Assembly (NCBI RefSeq): GCF_041435495.1
Contig: NZ_CP108644.1
Span: forward strand, 4,883,501-4,947,500
Length of the DNA stretch: 64,000 nt
Source of the DNA: Streptomyces sp. NBC_01116
GTDB taxonomy: Bacteria > Actinomycetota > Actinomycetes > Streptomycetales > Streptomycetaceae
Reading direction: 5' to 3'
Position numbers and translations under genes: made by a program. The notes beneath the pieces were generated by a model. The model did no database searches. It saw nothing but the letters and a program-made list of their open reading frames with translations, and was not told the origin of the DNA. Of this stretch, positions 41,726 to 50,632 are shown piece by piece (position 1 is the stretch's first letter; each line of letters begins with the position of its first letter).

Positions 41726-42915
41726 GCACCGCCCGCACCGCCGTCGGCACCGTCCTCGAAACCGAAGAGCACCAGGCCCTGCGCGCCGCCGTCGCCGCCC
41801 TCGGCAAGCGGTACGGGCGCGACTACATGACCACCGTCATCCGCGAGGGCAGCCACACCGACGAGCTGTGGGCGGAGGCCGCCAAGCTCGGCTACCTCGG
41901 CGTGAACCTCCCCGAGGAGTACGGCGGCGGGGGCGGCGGCATGGCCGAACTCTCCATCGTCCTGGAAGAGCTGGGTGCGGCGGGATCGCCCCTCCTCATG
42001 ATGATCGTGTCGCCCGCGATCTGCGGCACGGTCATCGCCCGCTTCGGCACGGACGAACAGAAGCGGACGTGGCTGCCGGGCCTCGCGGACGGCAGCCTCA
42101 CCATGGCCTTCGGCATCACCGAGCCCGACGCCGGCTCCAACTCCCACCGCATCACCACCACCGCCCGCCGCGACGGCACGGGCCCGGACGCCGACTGGCT
42201 GCTCACCGGCCGCAAGGTCTTCGTCTCCGGCGTCGACATAGCCGACGCGACGCTGATCGTCGGCCGCACCGAGGACGCCCGCTCCGGGAAGCTGAAGCCC
42301 TGCCTGTTCATCGTCCCGCGCGACGCCGAGGGTTTCGGCCGGAATCGGATCGACATGGAACTCCACGCCCCCGAGAAGCAGTTCGAGCTGGTCCTCGACG
42401 ACGTACGGCTCCCGCCCGACGCCCTGGTCGGCGACGAGGACGCGGGCCTCCTCCAGCTCTTCGCGGGACTCAACCCCGAACGGATCATGACGGCCGCGTT
42501 CGGCATCGGCATGGGCCGCTTCGCGCTCTCCAAGGCCGTCGAGTACGCCAGGACCCGGCAGGTGTGGAAGGCCCCGATCGGCTCCCACCAGGCCATCGCG
42601 CACCCGCTCGCCGCCGCCCACATCGACCTGGAGCTGTCCCGCCTGATGATGCAGAAGGCGGCCCGGCTGTACGACGACGGCGACGACGTCGGGGCGGGCG
42701 AGGCGGCGAACATGGCGAAGTACGCGGCGGGCGAGGCGTGCGTGAAGGCGGTCGACCAGGCCGTGCACACCCTCGGCGGCAACGGACTGACCCGCGAGTA
42801 CGGCCTCGCGTCCCTGATCACCGCGTCGCGGGTGGCCCGGATCGCCCCGGTCAGCCGGGAGATGATCCTGAACTACGTCTCGCACCAGACGCTGGGCCTG
42901 CCGAAGTCGTACTGA
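41722..42915 (+). CDS. Acyl-CoA dehydrogenase
   Basis: The protein has 397 residues. FAD-dependent ACAD motifs are present: FGITEPDAGSNSHRITTTARRDG (first signature), LTGRKVFVSGVDIADATLIVGRTED, ALSKAVEYARTRQVWKAPIGSHQAI, and the late DQAVHTLGGNGLTREYGLASLITASRVARIAP, in which the Glu of REYG aligns with the catalytic base of many ACADs. It would introduce the 2,3-double bond before the carboxylase step. ATGA overlap with the alpha-subunit gene. Confidence 0.93.
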   Translation: MSTARTAVGTVLETEEHQALRAAVAALGKRYGRDYMTTVIREGSHTDELWAEAAKLGYLGVNLPEEYGGGGGGMAELSIVLEELGAAGSPLLMMIVSPAICGTVIARFGTDEQKRTWLPGLADGSLTMAFGITEPDAGSNSHRITTTARRDGTGPDADWLLTGRKVFVSGVDIADATLIVGRTEDARSGKLKPCLFIVPRDAEGFGRNRIDMELHAPEKQFELVLDDVRLPPDALVGDEDAGLLQLFAGLNPERIMTAAFGIGMGRFALSKAVEYARTRQVWKAPIGSHQAIAHPLAAAHIDLELSRLMMQKAARLYDDGDDVGAGEAANMAKYAAGEACVKAVDQAVHTLGGNGLTREYGLASLITASRVARIAPVSREMILNYVSHQTLGLPKSY

Positions 42916-43156
42916 GCCCCGCCCCGCCCCGGCCGGCTTCGCCCGCCCCGCCCCGGCCGGCTTCGCCCGCCCCGCCCCGGCCGGCTTCGCCCGGTCCGCC
43001 CCGGCCGGCTTCGCCCGGTCCGCCCCGGCCGGAGAGAACCGCGTCCGACCCCTCCCCATCCCTCCCCCACAGGGGTGATTCTGACCCTCCACACCCGCAC
43101 GGCGTCCCGCGCCGCCACCCGGGCGGCGCGGGCATCCGCGACGACAGGGGACCGCC
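42916..43156 (+). repeat. Intergenic region with 24-base tandem repeats
   Basis: From 42917 to about 43036 a 24-base unit containing CGCCCCGGCCGGCTTCGCCC is repeated nearly five times with small changes (CGCCCG or CGGTCC at one position). Each unit contains CCGGCCGG and can form small hairpins. The remaining ~120 bases up to the CoA ligase gene are ordinary GC-rich sequence with no clear promoter. Confidence 0.85.
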
Positions 43157-44758
43157 ATGGTGTTCCGCAGCGAGTACGCAGACGTACCGGCCCTCGACAC
43201 GCCCATCCACGAAGCCGTCCTCGGCGGGGCCGCCGGGTTCGGTGACACCGTCGCCCTGATCGACGGGACGAACGGCGCCTCCCTCACCTACGCCCAGCTC
43301 GACGGCTTCCACCGGCGCATCGCCGCCGCGCTCGCCGAGGCCGGTCTCCGCAAGGGCGACGTCCTCGCGCTCCACAGCCCGAACACCATCGCCTACCCGG
43401 CGGTCTTCCACGGGGCCACCCGCGCCGGGGCCTCCGTCACCACGGTCCACCCGCTCGCCACGCCCGAGGAGTTCGCCAAACAGCTCGCCGACAGCGGCGC
43501 GCAGTGGATCGTCACCGTCTCCCCGCTCCTGGCGACCGCCCGCCGGGCGGCCGAACTGACCGGCGGCGTACGGCAGATCTACGTCTGCGACCAGGCGGAG
43601 GGCCACACCTCCGTGCTGGACATGCTGTCCTCCACCGCCCCCGAGCCGGAGGTCGCCTTCGACCCCGCCGAGGACGTCGCGGCACTGCCGTACAGCTCCG
43701 GCACGACGGGCACGCCCAAGGGCGTGATGCTCACGCACCGTTCGATCGCGACCAACCTGGAGCAGCTGAGACCGTTCATCCCGATGGGCGAGGGCGACCG
43801 CATCCTTGCCGTCCTCCCCTTCTTCCACATCTACGGCCTCACCGCCCTCATGAACGTCCCGCTGCGCTGCGGCTCCACCGTCGTCGTGCTGCCGCGCTTC
43901 GACCTGGCGCAGTTCCTGGAGGCCATCCAGACGCACCGGATCACCGGCCTGTACGTGGCCCCGCCGATCGTGCTGGCCCTGGCGAAGCACCCGCTGGTGG
44001 GGGAGTACGACCTCTCCTCGCTCCAGTACATCGTCAGCGCCGCCGCCCCGCTCGACGCCGAACTGGCCGCCGCCTGTTCGGCCCGCCTGGGGCTGCCGCC
44101 GGTGAGGCAGGCGTACGGGATGACGGAGCTGTCGCCGGGGACGCACGTGGTGCCGCTCTCCGTCGAGCAGCCGCCGCCGGGCACGGTCGGCAGGCTGCTG
44201 CCGGGCACCGAGATGCGGATCGTGTCGCTGGAGGACCCGGCGAAGGACGCGGAGCCGGGGGGCGACGGCGAGATCCTCATCCGCGGCCCCCAGGTGATGA
44301 AGGGCTACCTGGGCCGCCCCGACGCCACCGCCGACATGATCGACGCGGACGGCTGGGTGCACACCGGCGACGTCGGCCGGGTGGACGCGGAGGGCTGGCT
44401 GTTCGTCGTCGACCGGGTCAAGGAGCTGATCAAGTACAAGGGCTACCAGGTGGCCCCCGCCGAGCTGGAGGCCCTCCTCCTGACCCACGAGCACCTCGCG
44501 GACGCGGCGGTGATCGGGGTGTACGACGCGGAGGGCAACGAGGTCCCGAAGGCGTTCCTGGTCCGCGGCCCGGGTGCGGGGGACCTCACCGCCGACGCCG
44601 TCATGGCGTACGTCGCCGAGCGCGTCTCCCCGTACAAGAAGGTGCGGCAGGCCGAGTTCGTCGAGGCGGTGCCCCGGGCGGCGTCCGGCAAGATCCTGAG
44701 GCGCGAGCTGCGCGACCGGCAGAAGACGGACCCCGCGCGAACCCCGGAGGAGAAGTGA
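43157..44758 (+). CDS. Acyl/aryl-CoA ligase, 4-coumarate-CoA-ligase family
   Basis: The protein has 533 residues and is an AMP-forming (ANL) enzyme. The phosphate-binding loop is YSSGTTGTPKGVMLTHRS (about residues 178-195), followed by FFHIYGL, YGMTELSPGTH, GWVHTGDVGRVDAEGWLFVVDRVKELIKYKGYQVAPAELEALLLTH and the C-terminal catalytic Lys in RAASGKILRRELRDR. It activates a carboxylic acid with ATP and CoA and could feed the preceding acyl-CoA pathway. GTGA overlap with the hydratase gene shows they are coupled. Confidence 0.93.
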   Translation: MVFRSEYADVPALDTPIHEAVLGGAAGFGDTVALIDGTNGASLTYAQLDGFHRRIAAALAEAGLRKGDVLALHSPNTIAYPAVFHGATRAGASVTTVHPLATPEEFAKQLADSGAQWIVTVSPLLATARRAAELTGGVRQIYVCDQAEGHTSVLDMLSSTAPEPEVAFDPAEDVAALPYSSGTTGTPKGVMLTHRSIATNLEQLRPFIPMGEGDRILAVLPFFHIYGLTALMNVPLRCGSTVVVLPRFDLAQFLEAIQTHRITGLYVAPPIVLALAKHPLVGEYDLSSLQYIVSAAAPLDAELAAACSARLGLPPVRQAYGMTELSPGTHVVPLSVEQPPPGTVGRLLPGTEMRIVSLEDPAKDAEPGGDGEILIRGPQVMKGYLGRPDATADMIDADGWVHTGDVGRVDAEGWLFVVDRVKELIKYKGYQVAPAELEALLLTHEHLADAAVIGVYDAEGNEVPKAFLVRGPGAGDLTADAVMAYVAERVSPYKKVRQAEFVEAVPRAASGKILRRELRDRQKTDPARTPEEK

Positions 44759-45489
44759 CCCTGATCGGACGGACGGCGGACCGGGGAGTGACGACGCTGA
44801 CGCTGGACTCCCCGGCGAACCGCAACGCGCTCTCCGCCTCCCTGGTGGGCGAACTCCGCGCGGCACTGGCGGCGTGCGCGGCGGACGACACCGTACGGGC
44901 GGTGCTGCTCACCCACACCGGCACGACGTTCTGCGCCGGGGCGGACCTGAAGGCGCCGCCGGACCCGGAGGCGTTCGTGGGCCTGATGCGGGAGATCGTG
45001 GCGCTGCCGAAGCCGGTCGTGGCCCGGGTGACGGGCCATGTCCGGGCGGGCGGCCTGGGCCTCCTGGCGGCGTGCGACATCGCGGTGGCGGGCCCGGCCT
45101 CGACGTACGCCCTGACGGAGTCCCGCCTCGGCCTGGCCCCGGCGGTCATCTCCCTCACCCTGCTCCCCCGCCTGGACCGCACGGCGGCGAACCGCTACTA
45201 CCTGACCGGGGAGCACTTCGACGCGGTCGAGGCGGCCAGGATCTCGCTGGTCACGGTGGCCGCCGAGGACGTCGACGAAGCACTCGTCCCCGTCCTGGAC
45301 GGGCTGCGCCGGGCTTCACCGCAGGGGCTGGCCGCATCGAAGGAGCTGGTCACGGCTACGGTGCTGAGGAGCTTCGACCAGTACGCCGAAGACCTCGTCG
45401 CCCGATCCGCCGCGTTGTTCGCCTCCGACGAGGCGAGGGAGGGGATGACGGCCTTCCTCGAACGACGGGACCCGGCATGGGTGCGGTGA
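44755..45489 (+). CDS. Enoyl-CoA hydratase/isomerase family protein
   Basis: The protein has 244 residues with a GTG start. Crotonase motifs are LDSPANRNALSASLVGELRAAL, GTTFCAGADLKAPPDPEAF (oxyanion loop CAGADL) and VTGHVRAGGLGLLAACDIAVAGPASTYALTESRLGLAPAVIS, in which GHVRAGG contributes the second oxyanion NH and one catalytic Glu position is present in the ESRLG helix. It would hydrate the unsaturated or carboxylated enoyl-CoA. Its 3' end overlaps the TetR gene. Confidence 0.92.
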   Translation: MTLIGRTADRGVTTLTLDSPANRNALSASLVGELRAALAACAADDTVRAVLLTHTGTTFCAGADLKAPPDPEAFVGLMREIVALPKPVVARVTGHVRAGGLGLLAACDIAVAGPASTYALTESRLGLAPAVISLTLLPRLDRTAANRYYLTGEHFDAVEAARISLVTVAAEDVDEALVPVLDGLRRASPQGLAASKELVTATVLRSFDQYAEDLVARSAALFASDEAREGMTAFLERRDPAWVR

Positions 45490-46085
45490 CGACCTCCTCC
45501 TCCCCTTCCAAGGCTGCTCACGCGCCGAAGCAGGACCGCAGCCGGGCGACACGGCAGCGGCTCCTGGAGGCGGCGGTGGCCTGCCTGGCCGAACACGGCT
45601 GGGCGGGCTCCACCGTTGCCGTCGTCGCCGAGCGCGCCGGCGTCTCGCGCGGCGCGGCCCAGCACCACTTCCCGACCCGCGAGGACCTGTTCACGGGGGC
45701 GGTGGAGTACGTCGCCGAGGAACGCTCCGCCGCCCTGCGCGCGCTCCCCGGCCAGGGCCGCGCCGAGGTGGTCGCGGCCCTGGTCGACCTCTACACCGGC
45801 CCCCTGTTCCGGGCCGCGCTCCAGCTCTGGGTCGCCGCCTCCAACGAGGCCCAGCTCCGCCCGCGCGTGACGGAACTGGAGGCGCGGGTGGGCCGCGAGA
45901 CCCACCGGATCGCCGTCGAACTCCTGGGCGCCGACGAATCCCGCCCCGGAGCCCGCGAGACGGTCCAGGGCCTCCTGGACATGGCCCGCGGCCTCGGCCT
46001 CGCCAACCTCCTCACCGACGACACCGCCCGGCGGGCGCGGGTGGTGGCGCAGTGGGCGGCGCTGGTGGAGGAGGGGCTGGGGTGA
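45477..46085 (+). CDS. TetR-family regulator of the acyl-CoA catabolic block
   Basis: The protein has 202 residues from the ATG at 45477, inside the end of the hydratase gene; a GTG at 45486 is possible. The HTH is TRQRLLEAAVACLAEHGWAGSTVAVVAERAGVSRGAAQHHFPTREDLF, the form found in regulators of acyl-CoA genes (PfmR/LiuR-like), with a TetR_C_6-like ligand domain. Its position as the last gene of the block suggests that it senses an acyl-CoA and represses the pathway. Confidence 0.88.
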   Translation: MGAVTTSSSPSKAAHAPKQDRSRATRQRLLEAAVACLAEHGWAGSTVAVVAERAGVSRGAAQHHFPTREDLFTGAVEYVAEERSAALRALPGQGRAEVVAALVDLYTGPLFRAALQLWVAASNEAQLRPRVTELEARVGRETHRIAVELLGADESRPGARETVQGLLDMARGLGLANLLTDDTARRARVVAQWAALVEEGLG

Positions 46086-46136
46086 GAGCCCCCGGACGGG
46101 GCTGCGGGGCGGCCTCGGGGAGTGGCCGGGGTGGCC

Positions 46137-47429
46137 TCAGGAAGTGGCCGGGGCGGCGGGAGCGGCCGAGGCGGCGGGGGTGGTCGGCCTCTGGGAGGCG
46201 TTGCCGTCGTAGACGTTGTCCGGGGTGGCGATCCGCGTGACCGCGCGGGCGAGCAGGGTGGACGGCTCCTGACCGTCGCTGAGGGAGTCCGTGTTGATCA
46301 TGATGACCATGGTGGCCTTCTGCGAAGGCAGGTAGACGGTCACGGTCTCGTACCCCGGCAGGGAACCGTTGTGCCCGATCCACCCGTCGGCGTCGAAGAT
46401 GCCGAGGCCGTAGCTGAGCCCGGGGAATCCGGTCGGCCGGGTCCTGAGCCGCTGCGCCTGGGTCGCGGGGCTCAGCAGTTCGCCGGTGGCGACGACCTCG
46501 GCCCAGCGGCGCAGGTCGTGCAGATCGGAGATCATCGCGCCCGCCGCCCACGCCCAGGAGGGATTCCAGTCCGTGGCGTCCTCGGTCGCGCCGCTCAGCG
46601 TCTGGTCGGTGTAGCCGCGGGCGTGCGGCTCGGGGAACTCGGCCCCGGTCGGGAAGAGCGTGTCGTGCAGGCGGGCGGGCCGGAGCACCCGCTCGTGGAT
46701 GACCTGGCGGAGCTTCTGACCGGTGACCTTCTCGATCACCAGGCCGAGCAGCACGAGGTTGGAGTTGGAGTACTGGAACTCCGCGTCCGGCTCGAAGGTG
46801 TTCTTGTGCTTCATGCCGTACGCGAGCACGCCCCGCGGGGTGAACGAGCGGTACGGGTCGCTCAGCAGGTCGTGCACGAAGTCCGCGTCGGCGGTGTACG
46901 GGAACAGGCCGCTGCGCATCCCGGCGAGCTGGCGCAGCGTGATCCGGTCGCCGTTGCGCACGCCGGAGACGTAACGGGAGATCGGGTCGTCCAGCTCGAC
47001 GAGCTTGTCGTCGACGAGTTGGAGGAGCGCGGTGACCGTGAACGTCTTGGTCTCACTGCCGATCCGGATCCGGGTGTCGGCCGACATCGGCTCACGGGTG
47101 ACCGTGTCGGCGACGCCGCCCGCGTGGACGTAACTCCCCTTCCCCGGCATCCACAGCCCGACGACCACACCGGGAATGCCGGCCTGCTCGCGGACGTCCT
47201 CGATGGCCCTGTCCAGCTTGGCGGTCAGCTCGGGACCGAGGCCGCCGGGCGGACAGTCGTCCTCACCGTGCCGGTCGTGTCCGCCGTGCCCGTCGTTCCC
47301 GTGGTGCTGATGGTGCCGGTCGAGGCCTGCGGCGTGGGCCGCCGGGGCGGGGGCCACGGCCATCGGGGCCAGTACGGACGCCACGAGCAGCATCGCGGCG
47401 TACAGACGTCGGGTGGGGGAGCGTCGCAT
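46137..47429 (-). CDS. Secreted serine hydrolase, class C beta-lactamase/DD-carboxypeptidase family, with His-rich linker
   Basis: The protein has 430 residues with the start at MRRSPTRRLYAAMLLVASVLAPMAVAPAPAAHA, a clear signal peptide. The mature N terminus is a His/Gly/Asp-rich stretch (LDRHHQHHGNDGHGGHDRHGEDD). The catalytic motifs are SETK (SxxK, in RIRIGSETKTFTV), YSNSN (YxN) and HNGS (HxG-like, in GWIGHNGSLPGYETV). The family includes D-alanyl-D-alanine carboxypeptidases and esterases; the substrate is not determined. A short Ala/Pro tail ends the protein. It is a single gene, convergent with the TetR gene. Confidence 0.9.
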   Translation of the reverse strand: MRRSPTRRLYAAMLLVASVLAPMAVAPAPAAHAAGLDRHHQHHGNDGHGGHDRHGEDDCPPGGLGPELTAKLDRAIEDVREQAGIPGVVVGLWMPGKGSYVHAGGVADTVTREPMSADTRIRIGSETKTFTVTALLQLVDDKLVELDDPISRYVSGVRNGDRITLRQLAGMRSGLFPYTADADFVHDLLSDPYRSFTPRGVLAYGMKHKNTFEPDAEFQYSNSNLVLLGLVIEKVTGQKLRQVIHERVLRPARLHDTLFPTGAEFPEPHARGYTDQTLSGATEDATDWNPSWAWAAGAMISDLHDLRRWAEVVATGELLSPATQAQRLRTRPTGFPGLSYGLGIFDADGWIGHNGSLPGYETVTVYLPSQKATMVIMINTDSLSDGQEPSTLLARAVTRIATPDNVYDGNASQRPTTPAASAAPAAPATS

Positions 47430-47650
47430 GGGGGCCTCTTCCGGACCGGGAGGGAAGGGAGGGGAGCGGAGCGACGGCAACGACACCACCCGCCCTCCGG
47501 ACTCCGTACCGCATCCCGGCCGCGCCCTGCGAAGTCCACTCGTTCGGAGCCGCGCGGCACAGGGCCTACGGGCCCGTAGGGCCGGTGGACCGTTGGGAAC
47601 GGCGTCAGGCGGCGTCAGGCGGCGTCAAGCGGTGCCGGGCGGCGTGAGCG

Positions 47651-48034
47651 TCAGGAATTCATGGCGGCCCGGTCGGACTCGCTCCGCAGGACGCAGAACT
47701 CGTTGCCCTCGGGATCGGCGAGGATCGCCCAGCCCGCACCATCGGGCTCCCGGTGATCGGCGACGAACGTGGCGCCGAGGTCCAGCAGCCGCTCCACCTC
47801 CTGATCGCGCGAGGTCTCCGGGCGCAGGCACAGATGGAGCCGGTTCTTGACCGTCTTGGCCTCGGGCACCTGATTGAAGTGCAGTACCGGGCCCTCCGCC
47901 AGCAGCACTTGAGCCTCCCGGACACCCGGCCTGTCCTCCGGGTGCAGCGGACGACCTGTCACACCGCTCCAGAACCGTGCGAGCTCGTAGGCATCCGCAC
48001 AGTCGATCGCCATGTTCTGTACCACCGAAACCAT
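47651..48034 (-). CDS. VOC/glyoxalase-family protein
   Basis: The protein has 127 residues with the start at MVSVVQNMAIDCADAYELARFWSGVTG. It has two beta-alpha-beta-beta-beta modules of the vicinal-oxygen-chelate fold (Glyoxalase_6 type): the first has NMAIDCAD and VLHFNQVPEAKTVKNRLHLCLRP, and the second has WAILADPEGNEFCVL with a terminal metal-type Glu. The function (isomerase, dioxygenase or binding protein) cannot be told. Confidence 0.85.
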   Translation of the reverse strand: MVSVVQNMAIDCADAYELARFWSGVTGRPLHPEDRPGVREAQVLLAEGPVLHFNQVPEAKTVKNRLHLCLRPETSRDQEVERLLDLGATFVADHREPDGAGWAILADPEGNEFCVLRSESDRAAMNS

Positions 48035-48081
48035 GCGCCCCAGCCTTCCTGATCCTGCCGCCGAACGCCACCGACCTGCGC

Positions 48082-48669
48082 TCATTCCTCGGGGCGGCGG
48101 TAGGTGTTGATGAGGACGCCGGACGGTGTCGCCCGCGTGGCGGTGAGCGCCAGGCGACGAGGGCTCCCGCTGTCGGCGAAGAGCCGCTTGCCACCGCCCA
48201 GGACGAGAGGGAAGACGAGCAGCCGGTACTCGTCGACGAGATCGTGCTCGATCAGGGTCGCGAGCAGCTCTCCGCTGCCCAGCACCACCGTCTCGCTCCC
48301 GGACGCGGCCGTGATCCGGCCGATCTCCTCCACCGGATCGGCCCCGAGGAGGACGGAGTTCGCCCAGCCCAGCTCCTTGAGCGTGCGGGATGCGACGTAC
48401 TTGGGCATCGCGTTCATCGCGGCCACAGCGGGGTCGCTCAGGTCGGCGTAAGGCCAGGTGGCGGCGAAGATCTCGTAGGTCCTGCGCCCCAGGAGGAGGG
48501 CGCCGGCACCGGCCGTGGCCTCGCTCATGAACCGCTCGACCACCTCGTCGACGTACGGCAGCACCCAGCCGCCCTGATCGAACCCACCGGCCCGGTCCTC
48601 GTCGGCCGAGAGGACCGACTGCATGACACCGTCCAAGGAGACGAAGTTGACCACGACCAGCTGACCCAT
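48082..48669 (-). CDS. Dihydrofolate-reductase-like (RibD C-terminal) protein
   Basis: The protein has 195 residues with the start at MGQLVVVNFVSLDGVMQ. It has the RibD_C/DHFR-like fold: VSLDGVMQS, LLLGRRTYEIFAATWPYAD, MPKYVASRTLKELGWANSVLLG, SGSETVVLGSGELLATLIEHDLVDEYRLLVFPLVLGGGKRLF. This is the common streptomycete dihydrofolate reductase family protein, NADPH-binding and of unknown substrate. Confidence 0.92.
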   Translation of the reverse strand: MGQLVVVNFVSLDGVMQSVLSADEDRAGGFDQGGWVLPYVDEVVERFMSEATAGAGALLLGRRTYEIFAATWPYADLSDPAVAAMNAMPKYVASRTLKELGWANSVLLGADPVEEIGRITAASGSETVVLGSGELLATLIEHDLVDEYRLLVFPLVLGGGKRLFADSGSPRRLALTATRATPSGVLINTYRRPEE

Positions 48670-48788
48670 GTGCTGTTCCCTGTCTGTGCGGTTGTCCTGC
48701 AGGCTGTCCTGTGCGGTTGGTTGCATCGATGGTGACCGCACGCGGGAGCGGGACTCATCGGTCACGGCGGCGCGGGTCACCGCTTTCT

Positions 48789-49208
48789 TCACACCGTGCG
48801 GTGCATGCCCACCGAGGCCGGTGCGGTCTCGCGGAAGCCGAACTTCCTGTAGAGATGCCGGGCGTCGCCGTCGGCGATGAGGGAGACATAGGCGCCGGCC
48901 GGGGCCCGGCGCTCCAGTTCGCCGACCAGCTCGGCCATGATGCGCTTCCCGAGGCCGCGCCCCTGATGCTCGGGGAGGACGCAGATGTCGACGACCTGGA
49001 AGAAGCAACCGCCGTCGCCGATCACCCGCCCCATACCGACCGGCTCACCGCCGTGGCGGACCTGAACCGCGTGCCAGGTGTTCGGCAAGCCCAATGCCGC
49101 GGCCTCGGGGGGCATCGCACTCAGTCCCGCCGCAGGTCGTAGCCGCAGGTAGGTCTCGACGGCAGGCAGCTCGACGGACAGTTCGTAAGGGTCATCATTC
49201 ATCTGCAT
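48789..49208 (-). CDS. GNAT-family N-acetyltransferase
   Basis: The protein has 139 residues; a second ATG two codons in is also possible. The acetyl-CoA binding signature is QVVDICVLPEHQGRGLGKRIMAELVGEL (Q-G-R-G-L-G), and the C-terminal strand region YVSLIADGDARHLYRKFGFRETAPASVGMHR is conserved. The acceptor is not identifiable. It is followed, after about 120 bases, by the DHFR-like gene on the same strand. Confidence 0.88.
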   Translation of the reverse strand: MQMNDDPYELSVELPAVETYLRLRPAAGLSAMPPEAAALGLPNTWHAVQVRHGGEPVGMGRVIGDGGCFFQVVDICVLPEHQGRGLGKRIMAELVGELERRAPAGAYVSLIADGDARHLYRKFGFRETAPASVGMHRTV

Positions 49209-49413
49209 GCATTACATGCTAGGTGAGTCCGGCAGCCGCCACCCGGAAAGGGTGGTGTGCGGGGGTCGGCGGAACCGGGTAACGTCTTCGTCATTCCAGA
49301 CGCCGATTTACGAGTGAGCGCGTGATGGGCCGCCGCTGACGTCCTGCCGACGTCGCCGCCCGTCCCCCACCGGTGAATCCGTAGATCACTTCACACCCTT
49401 ACCGGGAGAGCCC

Positions 49414-49650
49414 GTGACCGTGAGCAAGAACATCAACAACCCCGTGGGCCAGGGCGGCGGCCAGCGCAAGAAGCTGTCCCGCGCCGAACGGCAGAACAAC
49501 GGCCCGCACCGCAACCTCGACCGCCGGAGCGCGGCCGACCAGAAGGCGGAGCTGGTGCGCAAGATGCGTGAGAAGACCGGCACGGCCGAGGGTGCCGGGC
49601 AGCAGGGCGACGACACCGCACAGGCGGGCGACGACGCCGCGCAGAGCTGA
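49414..49650 (+). CDS. DUF6243-type small hydrophilic protein
   Basis: The protein has 78 residues with a GTG start after GGGAGA. It is a very hydrophilic, probably disordered protein, beginning VSKNINNPVGQGGGQRKKLSRAERQNNGPHRNLDRRSAADQKAELVRKMREK. This is the pattern of small conserved streptomycete proteins of DUF6243, of unknown function. The C terminus is Asp/Ala/Gln-rich. Confidence 0.75.
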   Translation: MTVSKNINNPVGQGGGQRKKLSRAERQNNGPHRNLDRRSAADQKAELVRKMREKTGTAEGAGQQGDDTAQAGDDAAQS

Positions 49651-49793
49651 CGCAGAGCCTCCGCATCCCCGTATTCCTCCCCGGCCACCGTGTGATCGTC
49701 TGTCCTCGCCGACCGATGATCCGCGGTGGCCGCGCTTGTGCTCGCGCGGAGCGCGCCAGCTGATCCGAGGCAGTCGACCGGAGGAGACAGCTG

Positions 49794-49810
49794 ATTACCT
49801 CGGAGGTAAT
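49794..49810. promoter_or_regulatory. Palindromic operator-like site upstream of a membrane protein gene
   Basis: ATTACCTCGGAGGTAAT has perfect 8-base arms around one central G. It is the most A+T-rich spot in the intergenic region and lies about 105 bases before the membrane-protein start. No regulator gene is adjacent, so the binding protein is unknown. Confidence 0.6.
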
Positions 49811-49916
49811 TGATGCCCTCCGTGAGTGCCGCCTACCTTCGGCATTGTTCGGAGGCCCCACGAAGGGGCCGCTTCGGTATCCGGGCAATTCCCTGGCGCA
49901 CGAGAGGAAGACGACC

Positions 49917-50339
49917 ATGACTTCGACGCAGTACGACGGGGTTACCTCCTACGCGAGGGCGACGGGATCCGACGGCTTCGCGAGACTGGCGCTCAAGCTG
50001 GACGCGGTGGTCACCGGTCTCAACGGCATCGCGTACCTGGCACTCGCCACGGTTCTCGACTCGTTCTTCGGCGTCACGACGGCAGTTCAGTACCCGGTCG
50101 GAGTGTTCCTGCTCCTCTACGGGCTGGGAGTGCTCGCCATCGGGACGCGGAAGGAGGTCAGCCGCACGGGACTGGTGGCGGTCATCGTGGCGAACCTGCT
50201 GTGGGTGGTGCTCAGCCTGGCGGTGGCGATCTCCGGCGTACTGTCTCCGACCGGCGTCGGCACGGTCTGGATCGTGCTGCAGAGCCTGACGGTCGGTGGC
50301 TTCGCCGTCCTCCAGTACATGGGGCTCAAGCGGCTGTGA
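49917..50339 (+). CDS. Four-helix integral membrane protein
   Basis: The protein has 140 residues with the ATG at 49917. Four hydrophobic segments lie at about residues 28-48 (LDAVVTGLNGIAYLALATVL), 58-77 (VGVFLLLYGLGVLAIG), 85-106 (GLVAVIVANLLWVVLSLAVAISG) and 113-135. It resembles the small SPW/DoxX-like membrane proteins found next to stress or efflux regulators. Its function is unknown. The palindrome ATTACCTCGGAGGTAAT upstream suggests repression by a distant regulator. Confidence 0.7.
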   Translation: MTSTQYDGVTSYARATGSDGFARLALKLDAVVTGLNGIAYLALATVLDSFFGVTTAVQYPVGVFLLLYGLGVLAIGTRKEVSRTGLVAVIVANLLWVVLSLAVAISGVLSPTGVGTVWIVLQSLTVGGFAVLQYMGLKRL

Positions 50340-50632
50340 GCCGGCCCGGACCAGGTCCGGGGAGCCACGGGGAATGCTCCGGACCTCGGCGCCGGGGGAG
50401 CAGCCGCCGACCAGGTCAGCGCCACGTCGTCGAGGCGGGCGGTCGCCAGGTGAGAATCCGGCCGGCGGTCAGCACCACCGCGCCGCCCGCCGGGGCGAGG
50501 GCGCCGCCTGTTCCGAGGCGCTGGTCGCCGGTGCGGGCGGAGGGCAGTCACCTGCGGGCCCAACTGCCGATAGCGGGCGGGCCACTTACGGGATCTTGAG
50601 ACCACGGGCAGCCCATGGCAGGCTCATGCCGC

